Shown piece after piece: positions 51,738 through 60,886 of a stretch of 64,000 nt of DNA (positions within the stretch are counted from its first letter, which is position 1; every line of letters begins with the position of its first letter). The DNA lies in assembly GCA_046349255.1 (NCBI GenBank), contig JAXMCR010000002.1, positions 930,001 through 994,000 of the forward strand, read 5' to 3'. The notes beneath the pieces were generated by a model. It was given only the letters and a program-made list of their open reading frames with translations, was not told the origin of the DNA and searched no databases. A program made the position numbers and the translations under genes. Source of the stretch: DAIODI01 sp046349255 (GTDB taxonomy: Bacteria; Pseudomonadota; Alphaproteobacteria; Rhizobiales; Aestuariivirgaceae).

Positions 51738-52292
51738 TCAGCGCGGCACGTATTCCATGCAGAGCTGGTCGACCTCGACAGGCGCGATCGGCACATCCAC
51801 GTAAAGGCAGCGGTATGCGACGTCGCCGTCGCCCGACGTCGCCTCGGAGCAGAAGCGGCACTGGCGACAGACGCCGAAGTGCTGTCCCCGGCGACGCTGG
51901 ATCTCCGCGTCCCGCAGTGCTGCGAGTCCTTCGGCCATGCGCTTCCGCACCTTGCGGGGAAGCTGGTCGATCGTTTCCTGAAGTCCATTCCACGGGTCGG
52001 AGGCAAGGCGCTCGCGCCCGAGGTCGGTGATAGCGAGTTCGATCGACCGCGCATTGCCCTTGCGCATCGTGCGTTCGATCAGGCCCTTGCGGGAGAGCGC
52101 CGTCAGCGTCTGCGAAATGGTGCCCTTCGTCGCGCCAAGGAATTTTGCCAGCGCCATGGGCGAGTTGGAGAGCCGGTTGCAGCGATTGAGATAGCGCAAC
52201 GCTTCCCACTGCGCCGGGTTCAGCCCGGCGACGTACTCGGCCGACCGCATGAGGCGGCTGACGCGTTCAAGACTGGTGATGATGTCGTCCAT
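51738..52292 (-). CDS. MarR-family regulator with a C-terminal cysteine cluster
   Basis: 184 residues. A winged-helix MarR domain (about 25-125: PAQWEALRYLNR; MALAKFLGATKGTISQTLTALSRKGLI in part) is followed by a Cys-rich tail: Cys142, Cys145 and Cys148 in VCRQCRFC, Cys162 in AYRCLY and Cys178 in QLCMEY. Five Cys with this spacing suggest a zinc or iron-sulfur site and so redox or metal sensing. Gene lies 22 bases downstream of polA in the same direction and 4 bases from the pckA stop (convergent). Target genes unknown. Confidence 0.88.
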   Translation of the reverse strand: MDDIITSLERVSRLMRSAEYVAGLNPAQWEALRYLNRCNRLSNSPMALAKFLGATKGTISQTLTALSRKGLIERTMRKGNARSIELAITDLGRERLASDPWNGLQETIDQLPRKVRKRMAEGLAALRDAEIQRRRGQHFGVCRQCRFCSEATSGDGDVAYRCLYVDVPIAPVEVDQLCMEYVPR

Positions 52293-52314
52293 CGTGTCCC
52301 GTCCCGTGAGCGTT

Positions 52315-55185
52315 CTAGTGTGCTTCTTCCCAGTTGCTCGCCGCGCGTGCGTCGACCCGAATCGGCACCTTGAACCTTACTGCGGGCTCGGGCGCGCGTT
52401 CCATCACTTGTTTTGCCACGTCCATGACCGCTTCCGCCTGTTCGACCGGCGCCTCGAAGATCAATTCATCGTGCACCTGGAGCAGCATCTTCGCCGACAA
52501 CCCTGCTTTTTCGAGCGCAGCGGGCAAACGGATCATCGCCCGGCGGATGATGTCGGCCGCCGCCCCCTGGATCGGGGCGTTGATCGCGGCGCGTTCCTGG
52601 AAGGCGCGCTCCGACGGGTTCGGCGCGGTGATGCGGGGAAAATGCAGGCGGCGGCCAAAGACGTTCTCGACGTAGCGGTGCTCCTTCACGAACGCCTTCA
52701 CCGACTCCATGTAGTCGCGGATGCCGGGGAAGCGCTTGAAATAGGTGCGGATGTACTCGCCCGCCTCCTCGCGCGAGATGCCGAGCTGGTTTGCTAGCCC
52801 GAACGCCGAGATGCCGTAGATGATGCCGAAGTTGATGGCCTTGGCGCGCCTGCGCACCATCGGGTCCATTCCTTCGACTGGCAGCCCGAACATTTCGGAC
52901 GCGGTGATCGCGTGGATGTCCGCCCCGTCGACGAACGCCTGGCGCAACTGCGGAATGTCGGCCACGTGGGCGAGCACGCGCAGCTCGATCTGGCTGTAGT
53001 CGGCCGAGATCAGCGTGCGGCCGGGCGCGGCGATGAAGGCGCTGCGGATCTTTCGGCCTTCGTCGGTACGCACCGGAATGTTCTGCAGGTTCGGGTCGGT
53101 CGAGGCGAGGCGGCCGGTCGAGGTCGCCGCGAGCGAGAACGACGTGTGCACGCGGCCCGTATCGGGGTTCATGTAGAGCGGCAGTGAATCGGTGTAGGTC
53201 GACTTGAGCTTGGTGAGCTGGCGCCAGTCGAGCACCTTCTGGGCGATCTCGATGCCTTGCGCGGCAAGCTCCTCGAGCACGTCGGAGTCGGTGCTGCGCG
53301 CGCCCGTCGAGGTCTTCTTCCCGGAATCGAGCTGGAGCTTGCCGAACAGCACGTCGCCCAGCTGCTTCGGGCTGCCGATGTTGAAGGCGCCGCCAGCGAG
53401 CGCGTGAATCTCCTGCTCGAGCGCGGACGCCTTCGTGCCGAGCTCCTGCGACAGGCGCGCGAGCACCGTGCGGTCGATCAGCACGCCTTCGCGCTCGAGG
53501 TCGGCGAGCACCGACACCAGCGGCCGCTCGAGCTTCTCGTACACCGTCACCTTGTGCTCGACGGTGAGGCGATGCTTCAGAACCATGGACAGGCGCAGGA
53601 TGACGTCGGCCGACGTGGCCGCCAGCGTCGCGGCGACGTCGGCCGGCAGCTTGTCCATGCCGGCGCGTTCCTTGCGACTGCCGAGCAAGGCGCTCTCGTG
53701 GCCGGGGAGCAGCGCCGCCAGCGTCTCGAGCTCGTGGCCGCGCAGGCCGGCGTCGAGCACGTAGGACTGCAGCATCGTGTCCTCGACCGGATCGAGGCGG
53801 ATGCCGAAGCGCGACAGGAACAGCGCCGCGCGCTTGATGTCGTGGCCGATCTTCAGGATGCCCCGGTCCTGCAGGACGGGCTTCAGCGTTTCGAGCACGC
53901 TCGCCCACGGCAGGAACGCGTTGCTGTCCGCCCCGAAGTCGAGTTCGGCAGAGGTGCGGTGCACCGTCGGGATGTAGGCCGCCTGGCCGGGCGCCACGGC
54001 GAGCGCGAGGCCCAGGATGTCGGTACGCAAGGCATCGCCCGTGCGCAGCACCGGGTAGAGCGCGACGTGCCCCTGATCGCGCACGAGCCGCACCAGCGCC
54101 TCGACCTGGTCGAGCGAGGAGAGCGTCGGGTAGGGTCCGAACGCCGCGCGCGGCGGCGCCATGGGCTTGAGCGAATCGCCCGTGACCGCCTCGTCCGGCG
54201 CTGCGGCGGCCGCCGGAGCGGCCGGACCCGGGCCCTTGCCTTCAGCGACGCCGGTGGCCGAGATGCCGCCCGCATCGACGCCGAGCTCGCTCGCGACGCG
54301 GCGCGTCAGCGTCGTGAGTTCCAGACCCTTCAGGAAGCCGATCAGCGCGTCGGCGTCGGGGTTCCTGACCTTCAGGTCGTCAAGCGGCACATCAAGCGGC
54401 ACGTCGCAACGCAGGGTGACGAGGCGCTTCGACAGCCGCGCGGCCTCGGCGTGCTCGATGAGGTTCTCGCGCCGCTTCTGCTGCTTGATCTGGTGGGCGT
54501 TGGCGAGAATGGCCTCGAGGTCGCCGTACTCGTTGACGAGCTGGGCTGCCGTCTTCACGCCGATGCCCGGCACGCCCGGCACGTTGTCGACCGAATCGCC
54601 CGCAAGCGCCTGCACGTCGATCAGCTTCGAGGGCGGCACGCCGAACTTTTCCATCACCTCGCCGATGCCGAACTCCTTGTCCTTCATCGCGTCGATCATC
54701 CGCACCCGGTCGCCGACGAGCTGCATCAGGTCCTTGTCGGAGGAGACGATCTTCACGGTCGCGCCGCGCTCGCGCGCGATCGTGGCGTAGGTCGCGATCA
54801 GGTCGTCGGCCTCGAAGCCGCCCTGCTCGAGGCAGGGCACGTTGAACGCCTTCACCGCCTCGCGCACCAGCGGGAATTGCGGGATGAGGTCGGCCGGCGC
54901 CGGCGGGCGATGCGCCTTGTACTCGGGGTAGATCGCGTTGCGGAACGAGCGCTCCGACTTGTCGAAGATGACGGCGAGGTGCGTTGGCCGGCTCGCCGCG
55001 TTGGTCTCGCGCAGGAGCTTGTTCAGCATCGCGCAGAAACCCTGCACGGCGCCGATCGGCAGCCCGTCGGACTTCCGGGTGAGCGGCGGCAGCGCGTGGT
55101 ATGCGCGGAAGATGAAGCCCGATCCGTCGATCAGGTAGACGGTCTCGCCCCGGGACGAGGGATCAGGCGCAGTGTCGGCGGTCAC
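52315..55185 (-). CDS. polA: DNA polymerase I, with a degenerate 3'-5' exonuclease domain
   Basis: Repair and Okazaki-fragment polymerase, 956 residues. N-terminal 5'-3' exonuclease (VYLIDGSGFIFRAYHA; SSDKDLMQLV; GDSVDNVPG) and C-terminal polymerase motifs (SADYSQIELRVLAHV, RRAKAINFGIIYG, LQVHDELIFE) are intact. In the middle domain the E. coli catalytic residues are replaced: D355/E357 region reads VALYPVLR, D424 is Ala in GHDIKRA, Y497/D501 are Leu/Ser in LAATSADV. So proofreading is predicted lost. GTG at 55185 follows GAAGAGAG. tRNA-Arg lies divergently upstream. Confidence 0.95.
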   Translation of the reverse strand: MTADTAPDPSSRGETVYLIDGSGFIFRAYHALPPLTRKSDGLPIGAVQGFCAMLNKLLRETNAASRPTHLAVIFDKSERSFRNAIYPEYKAHRPPAPADLIPQFPLVREAVKAFNVPCLEQGGFEADDLIATYATIARERGATVKIVSSDKDLMQLVGDRVRMIDAMKDKEFGIGEVMEKFGVPPSKLIDVQALAGDSVDNVPGVPGIGVKTAAQLVNEYGDLEAILANAHQIKQQKRRENLIEHAEAARLSKRLVTLRCDVPLDVPLDDLKVRNPDADALIGFLKGLELTTLTRRVASELGVDAGGISATGVAEGKGPGPAAPAAAAAPDEAVTGDSLKPMAPPRAAFGPYPTLSSLDQVEALVRLVRDQGHVALYPVLRTGDALRTDILGLALAVAPGQAAYIPTVHRTSAELDFGADSNAFLPWASVLETLKPVLQDRGILKIGHDIKRAALFLSRFGIRLDPVEDTMLQSYVLDAGLRGHELETLAALLPGHESALLGSRKERAGMDKLPADVAATLAATSADVILRLSMVLKHRLTVEHKVTVYEKLERPLVSVLADLEREGVLIDRTVLARLSQELGTKASALEQEIHALAGGAFNIGSPKQLGDVLFGKLQLDSGKKTSTGARSTDSDVLEELAAQGIEIAQKVLDWRQLTKLKSTYTDSLPLYMNPDTGRVHTSFSLAATSTGRLASTDPNLQNIPVRTDEGRKIRSAFIAAPGRTLISADYSQIELRVLAHVADIPQLRQAFVDGADIHAITASEMFGLPVEGMDPMVRRRAKAINFGIIYGISAFGLANQLGISREEAGEYIRTYFKRFPGIRDYMESVKAFVKEHRYVENVFGRRLHFPRITAPNPSERAFQERAAINAPIQGAAADIIRRAMIRLPAALEKAGLSAKMLLQVHDELIFEAPVEQAEAVMDVAKQVMERAPEPAVRFKVPIRVDARAASNWEEAH

Positions 55186-55257
55186 GCAAACTCTCTTCGG
55201 ATGGGAATTGGCCTCACGACCCCAGTCTAGCCGAACCCGACGGGGAACGGACAAGGA

Positions 55258-55285
55258 TTGCCGGGTCTTCGACACCTGTTATATA
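55258..55285 (+). promoter_or_regulatory. Candidate promoter of tRNA-Arg
   Basis: TTGCCG at 55258-55263 and TATATA at 55280-55285 with a 16-base spacer, ending 13 bases before the tRNA. AT-rich -10 stands out in GC-rich surroundings; the -35 matches 4 of 6 consensus bases. Confidence 0.5.
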
Positions 55286-55298
55286 GGGTGAAGGCGCG

Positions 55299-55375
<77 letters not shown>

Positions 55376-55504
55376 GTTTCATGGGCGATTGAGCTGTTGA
55401 TGACGATCCGGACTGAAACGGCCGGTCGCGCCTTTACGATGCGAATGCTACCATAGGTGTTGCCCCCAACGCTCGCTGCCAGGCAGCACCGAGGAACGCG
55501 GACC

Positions 55505-55516
55505 GTCTCTAGAGAC
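55505..55516. other. 12-bp palindrome after the carotenoid-like operon
   Basis: GTCTCTAGAGAC is a perfect palindrome three bases beyond the stop of the glycosyltransferase gene, and GCTGCC-A-GGCAGC follows at 55475-55487. Together they may fold at the end of the minus-strand message, but no T-run is present. The 55376-55519 gap holds nothing else that I can see. Confidence 0.25.
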
Positions 55517-55519
55517 CCC

Positions 55520-56641
55520 TCACCCGTACGACCTTCCCTTCCAGGCGACGCGGTGGCCGGCGCGGTGGCGGCGGAAGGCGGTCCACTGGAGGGCGAGCAG
55601 CGTGAGGATGCTGAACGGGTTGAGCACCACGCCGAGCCACGGCTGCTCGAAGCGCAGCGCCAGAACGATCCGCGTCAGGAGGCCTGCTGCAACGGCCCAG
55701 AGCGCGTAACGCAGCGCCTCGTCCGCGCCGGTTGCCCAGGCGAGCGGCGCGAGCAGCCACGGCAGCACTTCACCGCCGAACAGGAGCGTCGTCCACACCG
55801 GCAGGCCGACGGGCGTCGCCATGCCCTCGTGCGCGTTCTTGGCGAGGCCGCGGAAGAGGTCCGGCGCATTGGTGTACATGCGCGTCGCCGAAAGGTCGGT
55901 CGCGTCGAACAGGTCGGTGTCGAACCCCTTGGCGCGGAACACGCGCGGCAGCGCGACGCCGTCGTGGATGCGATCCCGAATGGCGCCGTGCCCGCCGATC
56001 GCGCGGTAGGCGTCGAGCTTCACCGCGACGAGCTGCCCGCACGCCGTGGCGAAGGCGGCATAGCGCGTGAAGCGCATGCCGGCGAACGGCAGGTAACCGA
56101 GCAGCACGAAGTGGATGAGCGGGATGAGCATCTGCTCCCAGAACCCGCCGGCGATCTGCTTCGGAAAGCCGCTGGTGAGCGCGAGGTCGGGCCGCGCCGA
56201 GAGGTGCTGCGAAATGCGTGCGAGCCCATCGGGCGCAAGCGTCACGTCGGCGTCGAGGAACAGCGCGTTCGGATAGCGTGCCTGCGTGGAGAGGAACTGG
56301 AGCGCGTTGTTCTTGCCCATCCAGCCCGCAGGCAGCGCCGGCACCGTGACGAGCCGCACGCGGGCATCGCTCGCGGCGAGCGCCTTCACCATCTCGGCCG
56401 TGCCGTCGGTCGAGGAATCATCGCCCACCACAACCTCGAACGTGAGGCCGCGGTTTTCGAGCACGCTCGCGAGCACGGGGCCGATGCGCTCGGCCTCGTT
56501 GCGGGCCGGGATCAGCACCGACAGCGGCTCGGCCGCGCCTTCGGCAGGCGGCAGGCGCCGGTAGAACAGGAGGTTCGACAGCAGCAGCGCGAGGGGAATG
56601 AGCGCGAGGACCAGCGACGCGAAGGCGAGCGAGGCCAGCAT
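55520..56641 (-). CDS. Family 2 glycosyltransferase, CrtQ/CruC-like
   Basis: 373 residues: one N-terminal membrane helix (about 3-27), a GT-A domain with LIPARNEAERI, VGDDSSTDGTAEM and FLDADVTL (the metal D-x-D), TACGQLVAVKLDAY, and three or four C-terminal helices. This layout fits glycosyltransferases that attach sugar to carotenoid acids or to lipids. With the acyltransferase and desaturase-like neighbours it recalls CrtQ of staphyloxanthin synthesis. ATG at 56641 or GTG at 56644; either overlaps the acyltransferase stop. Last gene of the three-gene operon. Confidence 0.8.
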   Translation of the reverse strand: MLASLAFASLVLALIPLALLLSNLLFYRRLPPAEGAAEPLSVLIPARNEAERIGPVLASVLENRGLTFEVVVGDDSSTDGTAEMVKALAASDARVRLVTVPALPAGWMGKNNALQFLSTQARYPNALFLDADVTLAPDGLARISQHLSARPDLALTSGFPKQIAGGFWEQMLIPLIHFVLLGYLPFAGMRFTRYAAFATACGQLVAVKLDAYRAIGGHGAIRDRIHDGVALPRVFRAKGFDTDLFDATDLSATRMYTNAPDLFRGLAKNAHEGMATPVGLPVWTTLLFGGEVLPWLLAPLAWATGADEALRYALWAVAAGLLTRIVLALRFEQPWLGVVLNPFSILTLLALQWTAFRRHRAGHRVAWKGRSYG

Positions 56642-57456
56642 CACTGGTCACCGTGCGCGGGGCGGTACGGCTTGCCCTGCGCCAGCGCCTTCAGCCGGCG
56701 GAACACGTCGTAGGCGAGCGACACGCCGCCGTCGCCCGTGAGCAGCGCGTCGAACAGCGCGGGATCGCGCGCCATGCTCGCCTGCGCGAGCCGGTCCATC
56801 GTCGCCTCGAGCGCCGCCTCGAACCTTTGCGTCCACGCTTCCGGCTTGTCATCACCCGTGGAAACGATCGGGGCGCCGAACGCGACCAGGAGCTCAGGCG
56901 ACGGCTCGTTCCAGAACACCAGTTCCATGGCAATCGGCACGAATGTCGCCTCGACGTCGCGCGCCGTGTGCCCGAGCCCGGCGCGAAACGTCACGGGGCG
57001 CACGCGCGCATCCGAGAAGTGTCCTTGCGGGGTGAGCCACAATGCGTTCGCCGGATCCGACAACAGCCCGCGCGAGACGAGGAGGAACTGCGCTGCGCCG
57101 CGCATCGTCTCCTGCTCGACGCCGAACACGCCGAGCTTGCGCATGAACCGGTATTTCTCGAGCATCCGCGCGTCCATCGGCCCGAACGAGCGGTACTGCG
57201 GAAAGAGGCGGTTGCTGAGAAGGATGAAGGTCAGCGGATCCCACCAGGCCGGATGGTTGCCGAATACGACGAGCGAGCGTCCGGGATCGACCGCCGGCAC
57301 GGTGTTCTTCAGCACACGGACTGACGTGAACTTCCGCCGGAAGTAGCGTTCGAGCCAGACGTTGAAGAGCCCGAGCACGCGGGCGCTGCGCGCCGCGACG
57401 ATCTCGTCGGCTGCCTTCTCACGAACCGACGAGGACGTCGTCCCGGCATCGCCCAT
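56641..57456 (-). CDS. Lysophospholipid-acyltransferase-family protein (CrtO/CruD-like context)
   Basis: 271 residues of the PlsC-like acyltransferase fold. The catalytic H-x4-D is visible in FGNHPAWWDPLTF, followed by the substrate-site run LWLTPQGHFSD and the third motif FVPIAMELVFWNE. It could esterify a sugar or a glycolipid; in context it would add the fatty acid to a glycosylated carotenoid (inference). Next to the desaturase stop by three bases, overlapping the glycosyltransferase start. Confidence 0.8.
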   Translation of the reverse strand: MGDAGTTSSSVREKAADEIVAARSARVLGLFNVWLERYFRRKFTSVRVLKNTVPAVDPGRSLVVFGNHPAWWDPLTFILLSNRLFPQYRSFGPMDARMLEKYRFMRKLGVFGVEQETMRGAAQFLLVSRGLLSDPANALWLTPQGHFSDARVRPVTFRAGLGHTARDVEATFVPIAMELVFWNEPSPELLVAFGAPIVSTGDDKPEAWTQRFEAALEATMDRLAQASMARDPALFDALLTGDGGVSLAYDVFRRLKALAQGKPYRPAHGDQ

Positions 57457-57459
57457 CGG

Positions 57460-58965
57460 TCACAGACCGAGATCCTGCGCCAGAAGCCGCGAGGAGATGC
57501 GCGCCGACTCGAAGATCACCGGCAGGCCGCTGCCCGGGTGCGTGCCGCCGCCGACGAGATAGAGCCGGTCGGCGTCCTCGAAGCGGTTGTGCGGCCGGAA
57601 GTACAGCATCTGGCCGAGGTTATGGGAGAGGTTGAAGGTCGCGCCGCGATAGACGTCGAGCTCCTTCTTCCAGTCGAGCGGGGTGAACACCTTCTCGTAG
57701 ACGATCCGCTCCTCGATCCGGTCGAGGCCGAGCAGCGACAGGCGCTGGAAGGTCTTCGCGCGGAAGCTCGCGGTCTCCTTCGTCCAGTCGATGTCGTCGG
57801 TGAGGTGCGGCACCGGCACCAGCACGTAGAGCGTCGAGTGGCCGGGGGGCGCGAGCGTCGGGTCGGTGCGGCTGGCGTTCTGCACGTACATCGAGGGATG
57901 CGTCGGCAGCACCTTGTGCTTCTGGATCTCGTCGATGTTGCCGCTGAAGTCGTCCGACAGCAGGATCGTGTGGTGCTGCAGGTCGTTCGGCAGCGGCCCC
58001 TTGATGCCGAGGTAGAGCATGAAGGTCGAGCACGAGTAACGGCTCGCATCGATCTTCTTGTCGGTCCACCGCTTGCGTACCGCGCCCGGCACCAGCGTCT
58101 TCATCGCCTCGGCGAAGTCGGCGTTCATGACGACCGCGTCGGCCTCGTAATGGCCCTTGTTGGTGCGCACGCCCTTGGCGCGGCGGCCGTCGAACTCGAC
58201 TTTCTCCACCGCCTCGGAAAGGCGAATGTCGACGCCGAGCTTCTCGGAGAGTTCGCCCATCTTGCGCATCACGGCGTTGCAGCCGCCGATCGGATGCCAC
58301 ACGCCATATTCGTGCTCGAGGAAGCCCAGGATGGTGAACAGGCTCGGGCAGTTGAACGGCGACATCCCGAGGTATTTGGCCTGGAACGAAAACGCGCGCC
58401 GCACGCGCGGGTCCTTGAAGTAGTGCTGCAGGTCGTCGTCGAGGCCAACGTGCGGCTTGAGCAGCGGGATCGAGGCCAGCACGTCAGGGCGCAGGTACTC
58501 GAGGATCGACTGGAACGGGTTTTCGAGAACGGGCCGGAATTTTTCGAGCTTGCGCCGGTTGTCCTGCATGTAACGGCCGAGGTTCTTCGCATCGGCCGGA
58601 GAGAGACGGGCGATTTCGCGCTCCATCGGCTCTTCGCCCGACACCGCGTCGAGATACTGACCGTCCTCGAAGGCGACCCGGTACATCGGGTCGACCCGGC
58701 GGAGGTCGAGTTCCTTCCACAGGTCGAAGCCGCAGAACTTGAAGATTTCCTCGAGAACCCGGGGGTAGAGGAAGAACGTCGGGCCGATGTCGAAGGTGAA
58801 CCCGTCGGCGGTGAACGCCGAGGTTCGGCCGCCGACGCGGGCCTGCTTTTCGATCAGCGTGACGTCGCATCCCATGCGACGCAATATCATTGCGGCAGCA
58901 AGGCCTCCCGGCCCCGCGCCGACAACGACGATGCGGCGCGACGCTGCTTTGCCGTTACCTTTCAA
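57460..58965 (-). CDS. Phytoene desaturase-like FAD enzyme (CrtI/CrtN/CrtP family)
   Basis: 501 residues. N-terminal FAD site VVVGAGPGGLAAAMILRRMG (about residues 12-31) and IEKQARVGGRTSAF; the carotenoid-desaturase end signature DRLYLVGGGTHPGSGLPV is intact. It should desaturate or oxidise a polyprenoid; with a glycosyltransferase and acyltransferase, a C30 or C40 carotenoid acid ester is the likely product class. No phytoene, dehydrosqualene or squalene synthase lies within the window. I chose TTG at 58965, where AGGAG lies 8 bases upstream; the frame has no ATG before the FAD motif. Confidence 0.85.
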   Translation of the reverse strand: MKGNGKAASRRIVVVGAGPGGLAAAMILRRMGCDVTLIEKQARVGGRTSAFTADGFTFDIGPTFFLYPRVLEEIFKFCGFDLWKELDLRRVDPMYRVAFEDGQYLDAVSGEEPMEREIARLSPADAKNLGRYMQDNRRKLEKFRPVLENPFQSILEYLRPDVLASIPLLKPHVGLDDDLQHYFKDPRVRRAFSFQAKYLGMSPFNCPSLFTILGFLEHEYGVWHPIGGCNAVMRKMGELSEKLGVDIRLSEAVEKVEFDGRRAKGVRTNKGHYEADAVVMNADFAEAMKTLVPGAVRKRWTDKKIDASRYSCSTFMLYLGIKGPLPNDLQHHTILLSDDFSGNIDEIQKHKVLPTHPSMYVQNASRTDPTLAPPGHSTLYVLVPVPHLTDDIDWTKETASFRAKTFQRLSLLGLDRIEERIVYEKVFTPLDWKKELDVYRGATFNLSHNLGQMLYFRPHNRFEDADRLYLVGGGTHPGSGLPVIFESARISSRLLAQDLGL

Positions 58966-59153
58966 AACTGGAACTCCTGCACCCCCAAGTGGGCGTCCTG
59001 ATAGCCTTTGAACCGACCTCTATGCAACTGTCGGGCCGCAAAAGGCTGCGGATTGCCCCGGTCTCCGCAAACGCCTTCTTCCCCGTTCACAAGCGATTGT
59101 CCATACCCTAATCGGTACGGGTTCGATTCTCGGCAGGAAAGGCCATCGCGGCG

Positions 59154-60089
59154 ATGATCGTCGTCGAAAATCTCCGAAAGGAGTACGGATCGTTTCGCGC
59201 CGTGGATGGCATATCCTTCAGCGTGAACGCAGGCGAGACATTCGCGCTGCTCGGGCCAAACGGGGCCGGCAAGACGACCACCATCGAGATCCTCGAAGGC
59301 TACCGCAGCCGGGACGGCGGCAAGGTGACGGTGGCGGGGCGCGATCCCGGGCGGCCGGCCGAACTGCAGCGCCTGCGCCACGAGGTCGGCATCCTGCTCC
59401 AGCGCACGGCGCTCGAACCCGAACTCACGGTCCTCGAAACTGTGGAAGGCTTCCGGCGCTACTACGACCGGCCGATCGCGGCGCGGGCGGCGCTCGATCT
59501 CGTGACGCTGTCGGATCTCGTCGACAAGCGCGTCGGAACGCTGTCGGGCGGGCAGCTTCGCCGTCTCGACATCGCGCTCAGCGTGATCGGCCAGCCGAAG
59601 GTGCTGTTCCTCGACGAGCCCACGACCGGCCTCGACCCCGGCGCGCGGCGACGCATCTGGCAACTCATCCGGCGCCTGAACGAGCATGGCACCACGATCG
59701 TGCTGTCGTCGCACTACCTCGAAGAGGTCGAAGCCCTGGCCGATCGCCTGATTGTGCTGTCGGCCGGAAAGATCGTCGCCACGGGATCGCCTGCCTCGCT
59801 GCGGGAAAACTTCTCGGCTGAATCGATCGTGCGCGTGAACGAGGCTGAGGCCCGTCTCCTCGATCTCCTGCCGGCGGATCTTGCCCGCCGCGCCGTGCGC
59901 AAGGAACAGTGGCTCGAGTTCCGCACCAACGATCCGACGCCCGTCATTCACGCACTGTCCGAGACCGCAAACCGCCACAGCCGGAGTCTGCGCACGCTGG
60001 TTGTGGCGCGCCCGTCGCTTGAAGATTTCTACCTCGAGCTCGTCGATCGCGAAGAGGTCGGCCACGAGGAGACGGAGGACGCACTGTGA
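59154..60089 (+). CDS. ABC-2 type exporter, ATP-binding protein
   Basis: 311 residues. Walker A GPNGAGKTT, signature LSGGQLRRLDIAL, Walker B VLFLDEPTTGLD and switch His in LSSHYLEEVE. The C-terminal extension of ~90 residues, typical of DrrA/NatA-type exporters, follows. ATG at 59154. Overlaps the permease gene by 4 bases (GTGA). Divergent from the desaturase-like gene across 188 bases; whether it exports anything linked to that operon is unknown. Confidence 0.9.
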   Translation: MIVVENLRKEYGSFRAVDGISFSVNAGETFALLGPNGAGKTTTIEILEGYRSRDGGKVTVAGRDPGRPAELQRLRHEVGILLQRTALEPELTVLETVEGFRRYYDRPIAARAALDLVTLSDLVDKRVGTLSGGQLRRLDIALSVIGQPKVLFLDEPTTGLDPGARRRIWQLIRRLNEHGTTIVLSSHYLEEVEALADRLIVLSAGKIVATGSPASLRENFSAESIVRVNEAEARLLDLLPADLARRAVRKEQWLEFRTNDPTPVIHALSETANRHSRSLRTLVVARPSLEDFYLELVDREEVGHEETEDAL

Positions 60090-60886
60090 ACGCACTGCTC
60101 CTCACCGAGACACTGCACCAGCTGAAACTGTTCAGCCGCCGGCCGCCGGCCGTGTTCTTCGTCGTGTTCATGCCGGTCGTGCTGCTGCTGCTCTTCACCT
60201 CGATCTTCGGCAACGAGGAGATACCCGGTCTCGGCATCACGACGGCGCAGTTCTACACGCCGGGCCTCGCCGTCTTCGGTGCAGTGATGGCCTGCTACAC
60301 GTACCTCTCGATCTCGACGTCGGCGGCGCGCGATCTCGGCATTCTGAAGCGGCTGCGCGGCACGCCCTTGCCGCCGTGGGTCTACATCATGGCCCGCATC
60401 GCCGCCGTGTCGGTGATCGGCATCGTCACGGCGGTGCTCGTGATGCTGGTCGGCGGGATGCTCTATTCGGTGGTGCTGCTGCCCGACAAGATCCTCGCCG
60501 CGAGCCTGTCGCTCATCGTGGGCTGCCTCGCCTTCTCGGCGATGGGGATGGCGCTCACGGGGCTCTGCAAGAACAGCGAGACCGTGCAGGCCGTATCGAA
60601 TGCGACGCTTCTGCCGATGGCATTCATCTCGGACGTGTTCGTTCGCCCATCGGCAAAGCATCCGGAGTGGATTTCGACCCTCGGCAACGTGTTTCCGCTG
60701 AAGCACTTCGTGCTGGCGTTCGCGGACGGATTCAAGCCGCTGCTCGACGGCAGCGGCTTTGCGTTCTACGGGGACGAGACGACCTATGCCATCGGCTGGC
60801 ATCTTGCCGTGCTGGCGGCGTGGGGGCTTGCCGGCGCCGTCGTCGCGATCAAGCTGTTCCGCTGGGAACCGGAGGGGCGATCGTGA
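60086..60886 (+). CDS. ABC-2 type exporter, permease
   Basis: 266 residues with six predicted membrane helices in the ABC-2 membrane fold. Landmarks: FVVFMPVVLLLLFTSIFG in the first helix, ILKRLRGTPLPPWVYI on the cytoplasmic loop, and FPLKHFVLAFADGF before the last helices. GTG at 60086 overlaps the ATPase gene; its stop overlaps mmcB (GTGA). Cargo (drug, lipid or polysaccharide) cannot be told. Confidence 0.9.
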   Translation: MNALLLTETLHQLKLFSRRPPAVFFVVFMPVVLLLLFTSIFGNEEIPGLGITTAQFYTPGLAVFGAVMACYTYLSISTSAARDLGILKRLRGTPLPPWVYIMARIAAVSVIGIVTAVLVMLVGGMLYSVVLLPDKILAASLSLIVGCLAFSAMGMALTGLCKNSETVQAVSNATLLPMAFISDVFVRPSAKHPEWISTLGNVFPLKHFVLAFADGFKPLLDGSGFAFYGDETTYAIGWHLAVLAAWGLAGAVVAIKLFRWEPEGRS

